A DNA stretch of 64,000 nt. It comes from JBLNDJ01 sp050261515. GTDB lineage: Bacteria; Acidobacteriota; Terriglobia; Bryobacterales; Bryobacteraceae. Of this stretch, positions 51,439 to 61,719 are shown one piece after another (the first letter of the stretch is position 1; each line of letters starts with the position of its first letter). The notes beneath the pieces were generated by a model. It saw only the letters and a list, made by a program, of their open reading frames with translations. It searched no databases and had not been told where the DNA came from. A program made the translations under genes and the position numbers. Where the stretch lies: NCBI GenBank assembly GCA_050261515.1, contig JBLNDJ010000016.1, forward strand, positions 1 to 64,000, given 5' to 3'.

Positions 51439-52329
51439 GTGCGATTTGAAACCACTGTCCAGCGGCCGGTCGAAGCTTCCGGCGTAGGGCTCCACTCAGG
51501 GGTTGCGGTTAACATCAGGATCACCCCCGCGCCGCCCTCCACCGGCATCGTTTTCGTCCGGACGGACCTCGATCGTTTCCAGATCGCGGCCAACTGGCGG
51601 CACGTCGCGCGCGTCAGCTACGCCACCAGCCTGATGCGGCAAGGCGTCCTGATCTCCACCACCGAGCATCTGCTCAGCGTTCTTTACAGCATGGGGATCG
51701 ACAACGCCTACGTCGAGATCGACAACCTCGAGGTGCCGATCCTGGACGGCAGCGGCCTGCCCTTCGTGCGCATGATCGAAAAAGCAGGGCGGAAGAATCA
51801 TCGCCGGCTGCGCCGCTACCTGCGCGTGCGGCGGCCGGTGACGGTGGAGGATCGCGGCAAGCGCATCTCGATCCTGCCCGACGACGCGTTCCGGTTGACG
51901 TGCGACGTGAATTTTCCGCACCCGGCCGTGGGGGCCCAGACGATCGAGCTCGAAGTGACGCCCGAGCGTTACGCCACGGGACTCGCCCCGGCGCGCACGT
52001 TCGGTTTCGAGCGCGAGCTGGACCAGATGCGCGACATGGGCCTGATTCGCGGCGCGTCGCTCGACAACGCGGTCTGCTTCAACGGAACGGGCGTCATGAA
52101 TCCCGGCGGGCTGCGCTTCTCCGATGAATGCGTGCGCCATAAGGCGCTCGACCTGATCGGCGATCTCGCGCTCATCGGCAAGCCGCTGCTCGGCCACGTG
52201 GTCGCCGAGCGCGCCGGACACGCCATGCACACCGCGCTCGTCAGCCGTATCATGAGCGACCCGACACTCTACGAGATCCTGAGCTTCGACCAGCTCGCCA
52301 CGCGGGTCGCGGACGCCTTGGTATCCTAA
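51439..52329 (+). CDS. lpxC: UDP-3-O-acyl-N-acetylglucosamine deacetylase
   Basis: 296 residues, zinc deacetylase for the committed step of lipid A synthesis. Zinc ligands H77 (STTEHLLS), H234 and D238 (RHKALDLIGD) are visible, with E76 as base and H264 (GHAMHTALV) as catalytic His. GVGLHSG near the N terminus and ARTFGFERE are typical. The start is GTG 51439 (MRFETTVQRP) and length is normal. It shows that the host has a lipid A outer membrane. The phosphatidyltransferase gene follows after 22 nt on the same strand. Confidence 0.97.
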   Translation: MRFETTVQRPVEASGVGLHSGVAVNIRITPAPPSTGIVFVRTDLDRFQIAANWRHVARVSYATSLMRQGVLISTTEHLLSVLYSMGIDNAYVEIDNLEVPILDGSGLPFVRMIEKAGRKNHRRLRRYLRVRRPVTVEDRGKRISILPDDAFRLTCDVNFPHPAVGAQTIELEVTPERYATGLAPARTFGFERELDQMRDMGLIRGASLDNAVCFNGTGVMNPGGLRFSDECVRHKALDLIGDLALIGKPLLGHVVAERAGHAMHTALVSRIMSDPTLYEILSFDQLATRVADALVS

Positions 52330-52351
52330 AACCGCCGCGCGAGCGGCGCCC

Positions 52352-52930
52352 ATGCGGACCGTCCCGAACCTTCTCACGCTGCTTCGGATTGCGCTGACGC
52401 CGCTCGTGGTGCGCGCGATCGTGGCGCGCCGGTTCGGCGAGGCGCTCGCGATCCTGGCAGTGGCCGCCGTGACCGACGCGCTCGACGGGTATCTGGCGCG
52501 CAAGTTCGACGCGCAAAGCCGCTTCGGCGCCTACGTCGATCCCATCGCGGATAAGACGCTGCTGAGCGCCGGCTATGTCGCGCTCGGGGTCGCGGGCGCG
52601 GTTCCGTGGTGGCTGGTGGGGCTGATTTTCGGGCGCGATCTGCTGATTCTGGCGCTTGCGGGCGCGGCGCTCGCGTTCACCTCGTGGCGCGAGTTTCCGC
52701 CAAGCATCTGGGGCAAGCTCAGCACGTTCTGCCAGATCGCGGCGGCGCTGGCGGTGCTCACGGCCGGCGCTTTCCCGGGCTGGAAAATCTCTGCGGACCC
52801 CTTTCTCTGGATCGCCGCCGCGGCAACGATCTGGAGCGGGGCGGGTTATGTGTGGCGCGCCGTTTCGCTCGTGCGGCGGCGCGGCCCCTACAGCCTTTCC
52901 TCGATTGACGCCCGTAGTCACCGGGGTTAG
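52352..52930 (+). CDS. CDP-alcohol phosphatidyltransferase (PgsA-like)
   Basis: 192 residues, inner-membrane phospholipid enzyme with about 5 helices. The family motif D(x2)DG(x2)AR(x8)G(x3)D(x3)D reads DALDGYLARKFDAQSRFGAYVDPIADK (starting near residue 42), all acidic residues intact. PNLLTLLRIALTP at the N terminus is typical of phosphatidylglycerophosphate synthases, but cardiolipin synthase of the same fold is also possible, so no gene symbol is given. Follows lpxC in what looks like an envelope-lipid operon that continues to the ABC exporter. Confidence 0.88.
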   Translation: MRTVPNLLTLLRIALTPLVVRAIVARRFGEALAILAVAAVTDALDGYLARKFDAQSRFGAYVDPIADKTLLSAGYVALGVAGAVPWWLVGLIFGRDLLILALAGAALAFTSWREFPPSIWGKLSTFCQIAAALAVLTAGAFPGWKISADPFLWIAAAATIWSGAGYVWRAVSLVRRRGPYSLSSIDARSHRG

Positions 52931-52957
52931 TCTTAAGTGGAGAGGGGGAACCGCAAG

Positions 52958-53518
52958 GTGACTCGGTACATACCTTCCCGCCATTATCTGTACGCGGCCG
53001 TCGCGGCGGCGCTGTTCGGCGCGTTCTCCGCCTGGTGGGGATGGAGGTGGCCGCCGGCGTTCGTCGCAGCCGCGCTGTTTTTCGTCACGGCCGCAGCTCT
53101 CTTGTGCCTCTGGCGCTGTCCCGCAGTCGAAATCCACGAAAACGAGGTTCGCATCGGCTGCAGGAAGATCTCCTGGAGAGACATACGCCGGCTGGACCGC
53201 GCGTGGCTGTCTCCGCTCATCGTCCACATCACGCTGTTCGACAATTCCCGCACTTTTCTCATTTACCCGGGCGATGCCGATTCGGTGAACAGCCTGCTGC
53301 GCCATCTGCGCCGGTCGTCGCGCGAAGCCGTGATCGACGGCAAGCCATATCGCGAATTCTGGGGCGAGGTTGCGCGGCCGGGTTCTGATGAAGGATCGCT
53401 CGCGTCGCCCCGCTACCGCCTGCTGTTGCCCGAGGACGAAGCCGAGGTCGAGCGCCTCTACCAGCGCCTGAAGGCCGTCCGGCATCTTGACCCGGACAAC
53501 TCCGGCAACGAAGAATAG
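52958..53518 (+). CDS. Two-TM protein with PH-like domain, unknown function
   Basis: About 186 residues from GTG 52958 (AGGGGG upstream); an in-frame GTG at 52937 would add 7 residues. Two closely spaced TM helices (about 9-50) are followed by a small beta-rich domain (EIHENEVRIGCRKISWRDIRRLDRAWLSPLIVHITLFDN), similar to bacterial PH/YcxB-like domains, and a helical tail. No catalytic motif. It sits between the phosphatidyltransferase and the ABC exporter, 32 nt before the latter. Function unknown. Confidence 0.72.
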   Translation: MTRYIPSRHYLYAAVAAALFGAFSAWWGWRWPPAFVAAALFFVTAAALLCLWRCPAVEIHENEVRIGCRKISWRDIRRLDRAWLSPLIVHITLFDNSRTFLIYPGDADSVNSLLRHLRRSSREAVIDGKPYREFWGEVARPGSDEGSLASPRYRLLLPEDEAEVERLYQRLKAVRHLDPDNSGNEE

Positions 53519-53550
53519 AATTTGGCGCCGACGGCAAAACGGGTGGAGCT

Positions 53551-55293
<1,743 letters not shown>

Positions 55294-55301
55294 GGTTTTT
55301 T

Positions 55302-55378
55302 ATCGGCGTTCATCCGCGTTCATCGGCGGCCAGAAGTGCTTCTTTTTTAGCCGCGGATGAACGCGGATGAACGCCGAT
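55302..55378. repeat. Long inverted repeat with internal TTCATCCGCG units
   Basis: Two 29-nt arms (55302-55330 and 55350-55378) are complementary at 28 of 29 positions. Each arm holds two copies of the unit GTTCATC(C/G)GCG or its complement. The 19-nt middle contains a second small hairpin AGAAG/CTTCT followed by T6. It lies 8 nt after the exporter stop, so it may end that transcript, but its internal repeats look like a dispersed intergenic palindrome (REP-like). The rest of the gap to 55537 shows no gene. Confidence 0.8.
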
Positions 55379-55537
55379 TGGGCGACCCGCGACTAGCTGA
55401 ACATCGCGAGGCGGAACAGTCTGCGGGCCATGCGGCGCAAAGGGAATTCCCGACCGGATTTCATCAAAATCGGCCCGGCGTAGCTTTTTCCCGCACCGGC
55501 GCGTCTTTACAGTCGGCAGGAGTAACGTGCCGATGGC

Positions 55538-55546
55538 TGTTAAAAT
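55538..55546 (+). promoter_or_regulatory. Extended -10 promoter of the FkbH/carrier operon
   Basis: TGTTAAAAT fits an extended -10 (TGnTATAAT) with 5/6 in the hexamer; no good -35 is present 17 nt upstream. Transcription would start near 55553. CAGGA (55558-55562) and a T8 tract (55563-55570) then precede the ATG at 55572. Confidence 0.45.
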
Positions 55547-55571
55547 TTAAGCTTGGGCAGGATTTTTTTTG

Positions 55572-57710
55572 ATGGCAATGGACCGCACTGAGAGCGCGCC
55601 GGCGTTGGCTGTCGCCGCCAGTTTTACCGCCGAGCCGCTCGGGGAGACGCTCGCTTTCTGGTTGGGCGAGCTCGGGCTCTCCTACGACATACGCTTCGCT
55701 CCGTATAACCAGCTTTTTCAGCAGATTCTTGACCCGGCCAGCCTGCTGGCGGCGAACCGCAGCGGCATCAACGTCGTCCTGCTTCGCTTCGAAGACTGGA
55801 TGCGTTTTGCGCCCGAGCGCAGCCTCGACGATCTCGAAAAGGACGTGCGGCAGTTCCTCACGCTGCTCGATTCCGCGGCGCGATCCTCGGCGAATCCGCT
55901 GATCCTTGCGGTCTGCCCGGCATCGCCCGCGTTCACGTCCGACCCCGCGCGCGCCGATTTCGAGCGCCGCATGGTCGCGCTCGCCGCCGGAGCGGGCGCG
56001 GTCCAGGTCATCACGCCGGCCGATCTCGAAGAGCAGTATCCCGTTGTCGAAACGCACGACCCGCACGCCGATGAGCTGGGCCATGTCCCGTACACGGTCG
56101 AGTTCTTCGCCGCGCTCGGCACGATGCTGGCGCGCCGGATTCACGCGCTGCGCGTGGCGCCGTTCAAGGTGATCGTGCTCGATTGCGACGAAACGCTGTG
56201 GAGCGGCATCTGCGGCGAGGACGGGCCGGAGAACGTCGTCCTCGACGCGCCGCGCCGCGCGCTTCAGGAGTTCATGCTGCGGCAGCGCGAGGCGGGCATG
56301 CTGCTGTGCCTGGCGAGCAAGAACAACCCGGAGGACGTCGAGGAAACCTTCCGCGTCCATCCCGAGATGCCTCTGCGGCCGGAGCACTTCATCGCGTCGC
56401 GCGTGAACTGGGAGCCGAAGCCGAAAAATCTGCGCGCGATGGCCGATGAACTCGACCTTGCGCTCGACAGCTTCATCCTGGTGGACGACAACCCGAAGGA
56501 GTGCAGCGAGGTCCAGGCGAACTGCCCGGAGGTGCTGGCGCTGGCGCTTCCGCACAACGCCGAAGAGATTCCGGATTTTCTGCGCCACGTGTGGGCGTTC
56601 GATCACGTGCGCATCACCGAGGAAGACCGCAAGCGGAACGAACTCTACGCGCAGCGCGTCGAGCGCGTGCGCGCCGAAAAGCACGCCGCGAGTCTGGAGG
56701 ATTTTCTCTCGTCCCTCGAGCTTCAGATCACCATCGCGCCGGTCGAACCCGCGCAGCTTCCGCGCGTCTCGCAGCTCACGCAGCGCACCAATCAGATGAA
56801 TTTCTCGACCGTGCGGCGCACGGAAGCCGAGATCCGCGAGCTGGTGGATTCGGGCGCGGCCGAATGCCTCGCCGTGACGGTGACGGACCGCTTCGGCAGC
56901 TACGGCCTCACCGGCGTGATGATCTACCGGATGTCGCCCGAGGCGCTCGCGGTCGATACGTTTCTGCTGAGCTGCCGCGCGCTCGGCCGCGGCGTCGAGC
57001 ATCGTATGCTCGCGCGGCTGGGGGAAATCGCGCGCGAGCGCGGCGTTCCTCGCGTCGATGCCCTATACCGGCGCACGCAGCGCAATCAGCCCGCGCTGCT
57101 GTTCCTCGAAGGCGCGGGCAAGCAGTTCGAGCGCGGCCAGGGAGATGAGCTGCTGTTCGAATTTCCGGCCGAGTGCGCGGCGGCGCTGGTCTACCGCCCG
57201 AACGGGCGGCCGCACGCCACGGCGCGAGAGGAGAAGCACGCGGCAGGTCCGGCGCGCACACCCGTCGATTATGAACGCATCGCGCTCGCGCTGCGCACGC
57301 CCGCGCAGGTGCTCGATCATTTGCGCGGGAACCGCCGCGCGCGGCCCGGCTCGGCGGGCGCGGCCACGCCGCCGCGCACGGAGCTGGAGCGGCGTTTGGT
57401 TGCCATGTGGGAGGAGACGCTCGGCCTGACCACGGTCGGCGTGGACGATAACTTTTTCGATCTCGGCGGACACTCGCTGCTCGCCGTCGAGCTGCTGGCG
57501 CGCGTGCGCCGCGAACTCGGCGTCGATCTTTCTCTCGAAGTCGTCTACAGCGGCGATTTCACGATCGCCGAGCTGGCCAAGGCCATCGAGTTGAAAGAAA
57601 TCGAACGGGCCGATGCCGAAGAATACGCCGCGCTTATCGAGGAGCTGAACCAGCTTTCGGACGAGGAAGTGCGGCAGTTGCTGGCCCAGGAGGGCGGGGA
57701 AGCTCCGTAA
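55572..57710 (+). CDS. FkbH-like HAD-IIIC protein fused to a peptidyl carrier domain
   Basis: 712 residues. N-terminal SGNH-like region (about 25-190), HAD-IIIC/FkbH domain (about 198-345, nucleophile motif VIVLDCDETLWSG with D204), a GNAT-like region (about 380-540, FSTVRRTEAEI, GSYGLTGVMIYR, LSCRALGRGVEHRML), a Pro/Ala/Arg linker, then a PCP (about 605-675, DDNFFDLGGHSLLAVELLARV) with attachment S635. The tail NQLSDEEVRQLLAQ resembles NRPS C-terminal helices. FkbH proteins take a phosphoglyceryl group from 1,3-bisphosphoglycerate, dephosphorylate it and load glyceryl onto a carrier; here enzyme and carrier are one chain. The next genes encode glycosyltransferases, a thioesterase and a PPTase. 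Confidence 0.9.
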   Translation: MAMDRTESAPALAVAASFTAEPLGETLAFWLGELGLSYDIRFAPYNQLFQQILDPASLLAANRSGINVVLLRFEDWMRFAPERSLDDLEKDVRQFLTLLDSAARSSANPLILAVCPASPAFTSDPARADFERRMVALAAGAGAVQVITPADLEEQYPVVETHDPHADELGHVPYTVEFFAALGTMLARRIHALRVAPFKVIVLDCDETLWSGICGEDGPENVVLDAPRRALQEFMLRQREAGMLLCLASKNNPEDVEETFRVHPEMPLRPEHFIASRVNWEPKPKNLRAMADELDLALDSFILVDDNPKECSEVQANCPEVLALALPHNAEEIPDFLRHVWAFDHVRITEEDRKRNELYAQRVERVRAEKHAASLEDFLSSLELQITIAPVEPAQLPRVSQLTQRTNQMNFSTVRRTEAEIRELVDSGAAECLAVTVTDRFGSYGLTGVMIYRMSPEALAVDTFLLSCRALGRGVEHRMLARLGEIARERGVPRVDALYRRTQRNQPALLFLEGAGKQFERGQGDELLFEFPAECAAALVYRPNGRPHATAREEKHAAGPARTPVDYERIALALRTPAQVLDHLRGNRRARPGSAGAATPPRTELERRLVAMWEETLGLTTVGVDDNFFDLGGHSLLAVELLARVRRELGVDLSLEVVYSGDFTIAELAKAIELKEIERADAEEYAALIEELNQLSDEEVRQLLAQEGGEAP

Positions 57711-57717
57711 ATTCCGG

Positions 57718-59004
57718 ATGCGGATTCTGCTCACCGCGAACGCCTCGTATGTGCCGCCCCGCGGCGGCGCGACGCGGAGCAACCTCGTGTGGCTGGAGGC
57801 CATTGCCGCGCGCGGGCATGCCTGCCGTATCGTCGCGCCGGCGCTCGCGGCTTCCATCACGGGCCAGCAGGCGCGCGAAGAGCAGATCGCTCGGGAGTGG
57901 CGCGCCAGCGCGGCCGCGCCGGGCGTCGATCTCTACGAACGCCGCAGTGTCTCTGTCTACGCCGTCGCGGAGCGCGCGCGGCTCGTTTCGTTTTTGAAAG
58001 ACCAGATTCGCGAATTCAACCCGGACTGGCTGCTCGTCTCCTCCGAAGACCTCGGCCACGTGCTGCTGCGCGAAGCGGCGCGCAGCGCGCCGGGCCGCAT
58101 CGTCTACCTCGCGCACACGCCGCAGTTTTTCCCGTTCGGTCCCGCGAGTTGGAACCCGGACGCCGAAGGCGCGGACGTCGTGCGCCGCGCCGCCGCTGTG
58201 GTCGCGATCGGCCATCACACCGCGGCCTACATACGCGAGCACGTGGGGCGCGAGGCGGCGGTCGTTCATCCGCCGGTCTACGGCAAAGGGCCCTATCCGA
58301 ACCTCGCGGCCTTCGATCGCGGGCTGGTGACGATGATCAACCCGTGCGCGGTGAAAGGCATTTCGATTTTCCTCGCGCTTGCGGACCGCCTCCCAAACCG
58401 CGCCTTCGGCGCGCTGCCCGGGTGGGGCACCACGTCTTCGGACCGCCGCGAACTCGAGCGCCGGCCGAATATACGGATGCTGCCGAACGTCCGCGACATC
58501 GAACAGTTTTTCGCGCAGACGCGCGTGCTGCTGATGCCTTCGTTGTGGTATGAAGGCTTCGGACTGAGCGTGATGGAAGCGATGCTGCGCGGGATTCCGA
58601 CGATTGCGAGCGACTCGGGCGGGCTGGCGGAGGCCAAGGCCGGGACGGGCTACGTGGTGCCCTCCGGCGGCATCGAGCGCTTCGAACCGGTGTTCGACGA
58701 GCACGGGATGCCGAAGCCGGTCCTGCGGCCGGTCGATGTGGCGCCGTGGGCGGAGGCGCTCGAGCGGCTGCTCGGCGACCGCGCGGAGTACGAGCGTGAA
58801 TCGGCGGTGGCGCGCGCGGCGGCGTTGCGGTTCGTCGGGGGATTGCGCGCGGAGCAAATGGCGGAGTTCCTGGCGTCGCTCTCGCCCGCGGCTGCGGCTC
58901 CGGCGGCGCCTGCGCGTCCCGTCTCCGAGGCGCTCTCGCCCGAGAAGCGCGCTCTCCTGCTCAAACGGCTGCGCGAGAAAGCCGCGGGCCGCGAATCGAA
59001 CTGA
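57718..59004 (+). CDS. GT4-family glycosyltransferase with NRPS-like C-terminal helix
   Basis: 428 residues, GT-B fold. N-terminal Rossmann (ILLTANASYVPPRGGATRSN), then the sugar-nucleotide half with NPCAVKGISIFLALADRLP, PSLWYEGFGLSVMEAM (E-x7-E) and SDSGGLAEA. The last 24 residues, after an Ala/Pro linker, read ALSPEKRALLLKRLREKAAG, a pattern normally found in NRPS inter-domain or docking regions. It follows the carrier protein gene by 7 nt and directly abuts the next gene. The donor and acceptor are unknown. No membrane helix is visible, so it acts in the cytoplasm. It is related to the first half of the next protein. Confidence 0.9.
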   Translation: MRILLTANASYVPPRGGATRSNLVWLEAIAARGHACRIVAPALAASITGQQAREEQIAREWRASAAAPGVDLYERRSVSVYAVAERARLVSFLKDQIREFNPDWLLVSSEDLGHVLLREAARSAPGRIVYLAHTPQFFPFGPASWNPDAEGADVVRRAAAVVAIGHHTAAYIREHVGREAAVVHPPVYGKGPYPNLAAFDRGLVTMINPCAVKGISIFLALADRLPNRAFGALPGWGTTSSDRRELERRPNIRMLPNVRDIEQFFAQTRVLLMPSLWYEGFGLSVMEAMLRGIPTIASDSGGLAEAKAGTGYVVPSGGIERFEPVFDEHGMPKPVLRPVDVAPWAEALERLLGDRAEYERESAVARAAALRFVGGLRAEQMAEFLASLSPAAAAPAAPARPVSEALSPEKRALLLKRLREKAAGRESN

Positions 59005-61035
59005 ATGCGCATCCTGCTCGCGCAAAACTCGCTATACTTCCCGGCTCACGGGGGCGGCGACCGGTCGAACCGGTTGCTGGTCGAAGCCCTGGCCGCGCGC
59101 GGGCACACCTGCCGCGTAGTCGCGCGCACCGGCACGTTCGGGCCGGAGGCGCAGGAGGCGTATCTGCGGCAACTGGCCGAGCACTCCGTCGGCGTCGTCT
59201 CGTCGGAAGCCGGCGTCGTCGCGTTCGAGCACAACGGCGTCGATGTGCGCGTGGCGGCCAACCATCCGAATCTGCGCGCGTACTTCGCCGCGCAGGCCGC
59301 CGAGTGTGCGCCTGATGTAATCCTCGCTTCGACCGACGATCCCGCGCAGGTGCTGTTCGAAGTGGCCGTGAAGGCCGAGCCGGCTCGGGTCGTCTACCTC
59401 GCGCGCGCGACGCTGGCGCTGCCGTTCGGTCCGGATTGCGCGTTCCCGAGCGCGGCCAAGACCGCGATGCTGCGGCGCGCGGACGCGGTCGTGGGCGTGA
59501 GCGAGTACGTCGCGCGCTACATACGCAAGTGGAGCGGCATCGAAGCCGTGCACGTTCCGATCTCGCTGATGGACCCGGGCCCCAGCCCCGCGATCGGCCG
59601 CTTCGACAACGAGTTCGTCACGCTGGTGAACCCGTGCGCGGTGAAGGGCATCTCGATTTTCCTCGCGCTCGCGGACCGCATGCCGCACGTTCTGTTTGCC
59701 GCGGTGCCGACGTGGGGAACGAACGCGGCCGACCGCGCGGCGCTCGAAGCGCGGCCGAACGTGCGCATACTCGATCCGGTGGACCGCATCGACGACCTGC
59801 TCGCGCGCACACGCATTCTGCTCGTGCCTTCGCTGTGGGCCGAGGCGCGGTCGCGCATCATCGTCGAGGCGATGCTGCGCGGCGTGCCGGTACTGGCGGC
59901 GAACGCGGGCGGCATTCCCGAAGCGATGATGGGCTGCGACTACCTGCTGCCGGTGCGGACGATCGAGCGCTACCGTCCGCAGCTCGACGAACAGATGGTG
60001 CCGGTGGCCGACGTTCCGCCGCAGGATATCGGGCCGTGGCAGGCCGCTCTCGAAGAACTGCTGTCGGACCCGGCGCGCTATGCGCGGCTTTCGGAGCAGT
60101 CGCGCGCGGCCGCGCTCGCATATCTGAAGAATTTGAATGTGGGGCCGTTCGAAACATTGCTGGAGCGCACGGTTGCGCAGCCGAAGCACGCCGCGGCTCG
60201 CGCGCCCGAACCGCAGCCGGAGAGCCTGACGGATAAGCTTTCGCCGGAGAAGCGCCGCCTGCTCGCGCTGAGGCTTCGCAAGGCGCGGCCCGCGAAAACG
60301 GATGCGTGGTTTCCGGGTGCGGACGCCGCGCCCGAGGGCGCGCTGCGCCTCTTCTGCTTCCCGCCCGCCGGTGGAGGCGCGCTGCTGTTTCATCACTGGA
60401 GCCGCGCGCTGCCCGCGGGGATCGCCGTGTGCCCGGCGCGCCTGCCGGGCCGCGAGGGACGCGCGGCCGAGCGCCCCTACCAGGACATGGGCGAGCTGGT
60501 CGGTGCGCTCGTCGAGGCGATCGCGCCCTACGGCGACGAGCCGTTCGCTTTTTTCGGACATAGTATGGGCGCCGTGGTGTCGTTCGAGCTTTCGCGCGCC
60601 CTGCGTGCGCGCGGGCGGCGGCTGCCCGAGATGCTGCTGGTCTCGGCGGCGCGCGCCCCGCAGTTCCGGCGCGGCCACGTTCCGCCTCCGGACCCGCGCG
60701 ACGCGGAGCTGCTCGAAGATCTGCGCCGGCTGGGCGGCGTGCGCGCCGAGGCGCTCGAGCATCCCGAGATGCTGCGGATGCTGCTGCCCGCGCTGCGCGC
60801 CGATACCGCGCTCTACCGGCGATACGTCTACGCCGAGCAGCCGCCGCTCGCGTGCCCGATCCGCGCCTACGGCGGCGCCGCGGATCCGAACATCACGCGT
60901 GAGCACCTGGATGCGTGGCGGTGCCAGACCACGGCTTCATTCGGTGTGCGCATCTTTCCGGGCGGGCACTTCTTCATCGATACGGACCGCGAGGCGCTGG
61001 TCGCGGCCGTCGCTGCCGACCTGGGCCGGCGATGA
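59005..61035 (+). CDS. Glycosyltransferase-thioesterase fusion
   Basis: 676 residues. GT4-like GT-B domain (1-385; NPCAVKGISIFLALADRMP at 209-227, PSLWAEARSRIIVEAM with E280 and E288), an NRPS-like helix LSPEKRRLLALRLRKA (412-427), then an alpha/beta-hydrolase thioesterase of the type II (GrsT) class (446-676): FCFPPAGGG, GHSMG with S520, GGAADP with D628, GGHFF with H655. The thioesterase is complete, so it could release or transfer an acyl group from the carrier protein. The ATG follows the previous stop without a gap, and the stop overlaps the PPTase start (ATGA). I know of no common family with this fusion. Confidence 0.9.
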   Translation: MRILLAQNSLYFPAHGGGDRSNRLLVEALAARGHTCRVVARTGTFGPEAQEAYLRQLAEHSVGVVSSEAGVVAFEHNGVDVRVAANHPNLRAYFAAQAAECAPDVILASTDDPAQVLFEVAVKAEPARVVYLARATLALPFGPDCAFPSAAKTAMLRRADAVVGVSEYVARYIRKWSGIEAVHVPISLMDPGPSPAIGRFDNEFVTLVNPCAVKGISIFLALADRMPHVLFAAVPTWGTNAADRAALEARPNVRILDPVDRIDDLLARTRILLVPSLWAEARSRIIVEAMLRGVPVLAANAGGIPEAMMGCDYLLPVRTIERYRPQLDEQMVPVADVPPQDIGPWQAALEELLSDPARYARLSEQSRAAALAYLKNLNVGPFETLLERTVAQPKHAAARAPEPQPESLTDKLSPEKRRLLALRLRKARPAKTDAWFPGADAAPEGALRLFCFPPAGGGALLFHHWSRALPAGIAVCPARLPGREGRAAERPYQDMGELVGALVEAIAPYGDEPFAFFGHSMGAVVSFELSRALRARGRRLPEMLLVSAARAPQFRRGHVPPPDPRDAELLEDLRRLGGVRAEALEHPEMLRMLLPALRADTALYRRYVYAEQPPLACPIRAYGGAADPNITREHLDAWRCQTTASFGVRIFPGGHFFIDTDREALVAAVAADLGRR

Positions 61036-61637
61036 ATCTCGGCGAAGGCGAGGTGCACATCTGGCGGGTCGCGCTCGACTCCGCCGGCGATCTCGATGTG
61101 CTCGACCCGCGCGAGCGAGAGCGCGCCGCGCGGTTCCGCTTCGAGAGCGACCGCCGGCGGTTCATCGCCTCGCACACGCAACTGCGGCGCATCCTGGCGC
61201 GCTACCTGAACGTGGGGCCCGCCGCTGTCCGGATCGAAATCGGGAAGCTCGGCAAGCCGTCGGTCGAGGGGCCTGTGCGGTTCAATATGTCGCACTCGGG
61301 CGAACTCGCGCTCTACGCGGTGGCTCTGCGGGAAGTCGGAGTCGATGTCGAGCGCATCCGCACGGACCTCGATGTGATGGGCATCGCTTCGCGCTTTCTG
61401 CCCGCGCCCGAAGCGCTCGAGCTGGGCGAACTCGAACCCGGCGAGCGCACGCGCGCTTTCTTCCGCCTCTGGACGCGCCGCGAGGCCTGGCTCAAAGCGC
61501 GCGGCATCGGCTTGGGCGCGATCGGCGAGCCGGTTGGAGCCGGCTGGCACATCGGCGGGCTCGAGGCGGGAGACGGCTACGCGGCCGCGTTTGCGGTGGA
61601 GGGAACCGGGCCCACCACGTTGCGGACGATCAAATAG
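61032..61637 (+). CDS. 4'-phosphopantetheinyl transferase (Sfp type)
   Basis: 201 residues, starting at ATG 61032 inside the previous stop. Sfp-type motifs in order: RFESDRRRFIASHTQLRRIL, FNMSHSG, GVDVERIR (the magnesium-binding GxDxE) and FFRLWTRREAWLKARGIGL. It transfers phosphopantetheine from CoA to the Ser of carrier proteins, and the nearest target is S635 of the FkbH-carrier protein. Last gene of the operon; an intrinsic terminator follows. Sfp-type enzymes are the hallmark of secondary-metabolite systems rather than fatty-acid synthesis. Confidence 0.93.
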   Translation: MNLGEGEVHIWRVALDSAGDLDVLDPRERERAARFRFESDRRRFIASHTQLRRILARYLNVGPAAVRIEIGKLGKPSVEGPVRFNMSHSGELALYAVALREVGVDVERIRTDLDVMGIASRFLPAPEALELGELEPGERTRAFFRLWTRREAWLKARGIGLGAIGEPVGAGWHIGGLEAGDGYAAAFAVEGTGPTTLRTIK

Positions 61638-61672
61638 TACGATGTTAGAGATTGCCTTGAGTTCCGTGCTTG

Positions 61673-61719
61673 CGGCCGGCGGGTGCGAGGTAGTATTCGT
61701 ACCCGTCGGCCGGCTTTTT
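61673..61719 (+). terminator. Intrinsic terminator of the carrier/GT operon, next to the following start codon
   Basis: A 12-bp stem (61673-61684 with 61701-61712, one G-U pair) with a 16-nt loop is followed by T5 (61715-61719). It ends only 2 nt before the ATG of the CRTAC1 gene. TAGTAT (61691-61696) in the loop could be a -10 for that gene. It may therefore end the upstream transcript while the downstream one starts inside it, or act as an attenuator. Confidence 0.65.

Noticed and set aside
55294..55571. Riboswitch before the FkbH operon
   Set aside because: The strong structure is the inverted repeat at 55302-55378, upstream of the candidate promoter, so it would not be in the operon leader.
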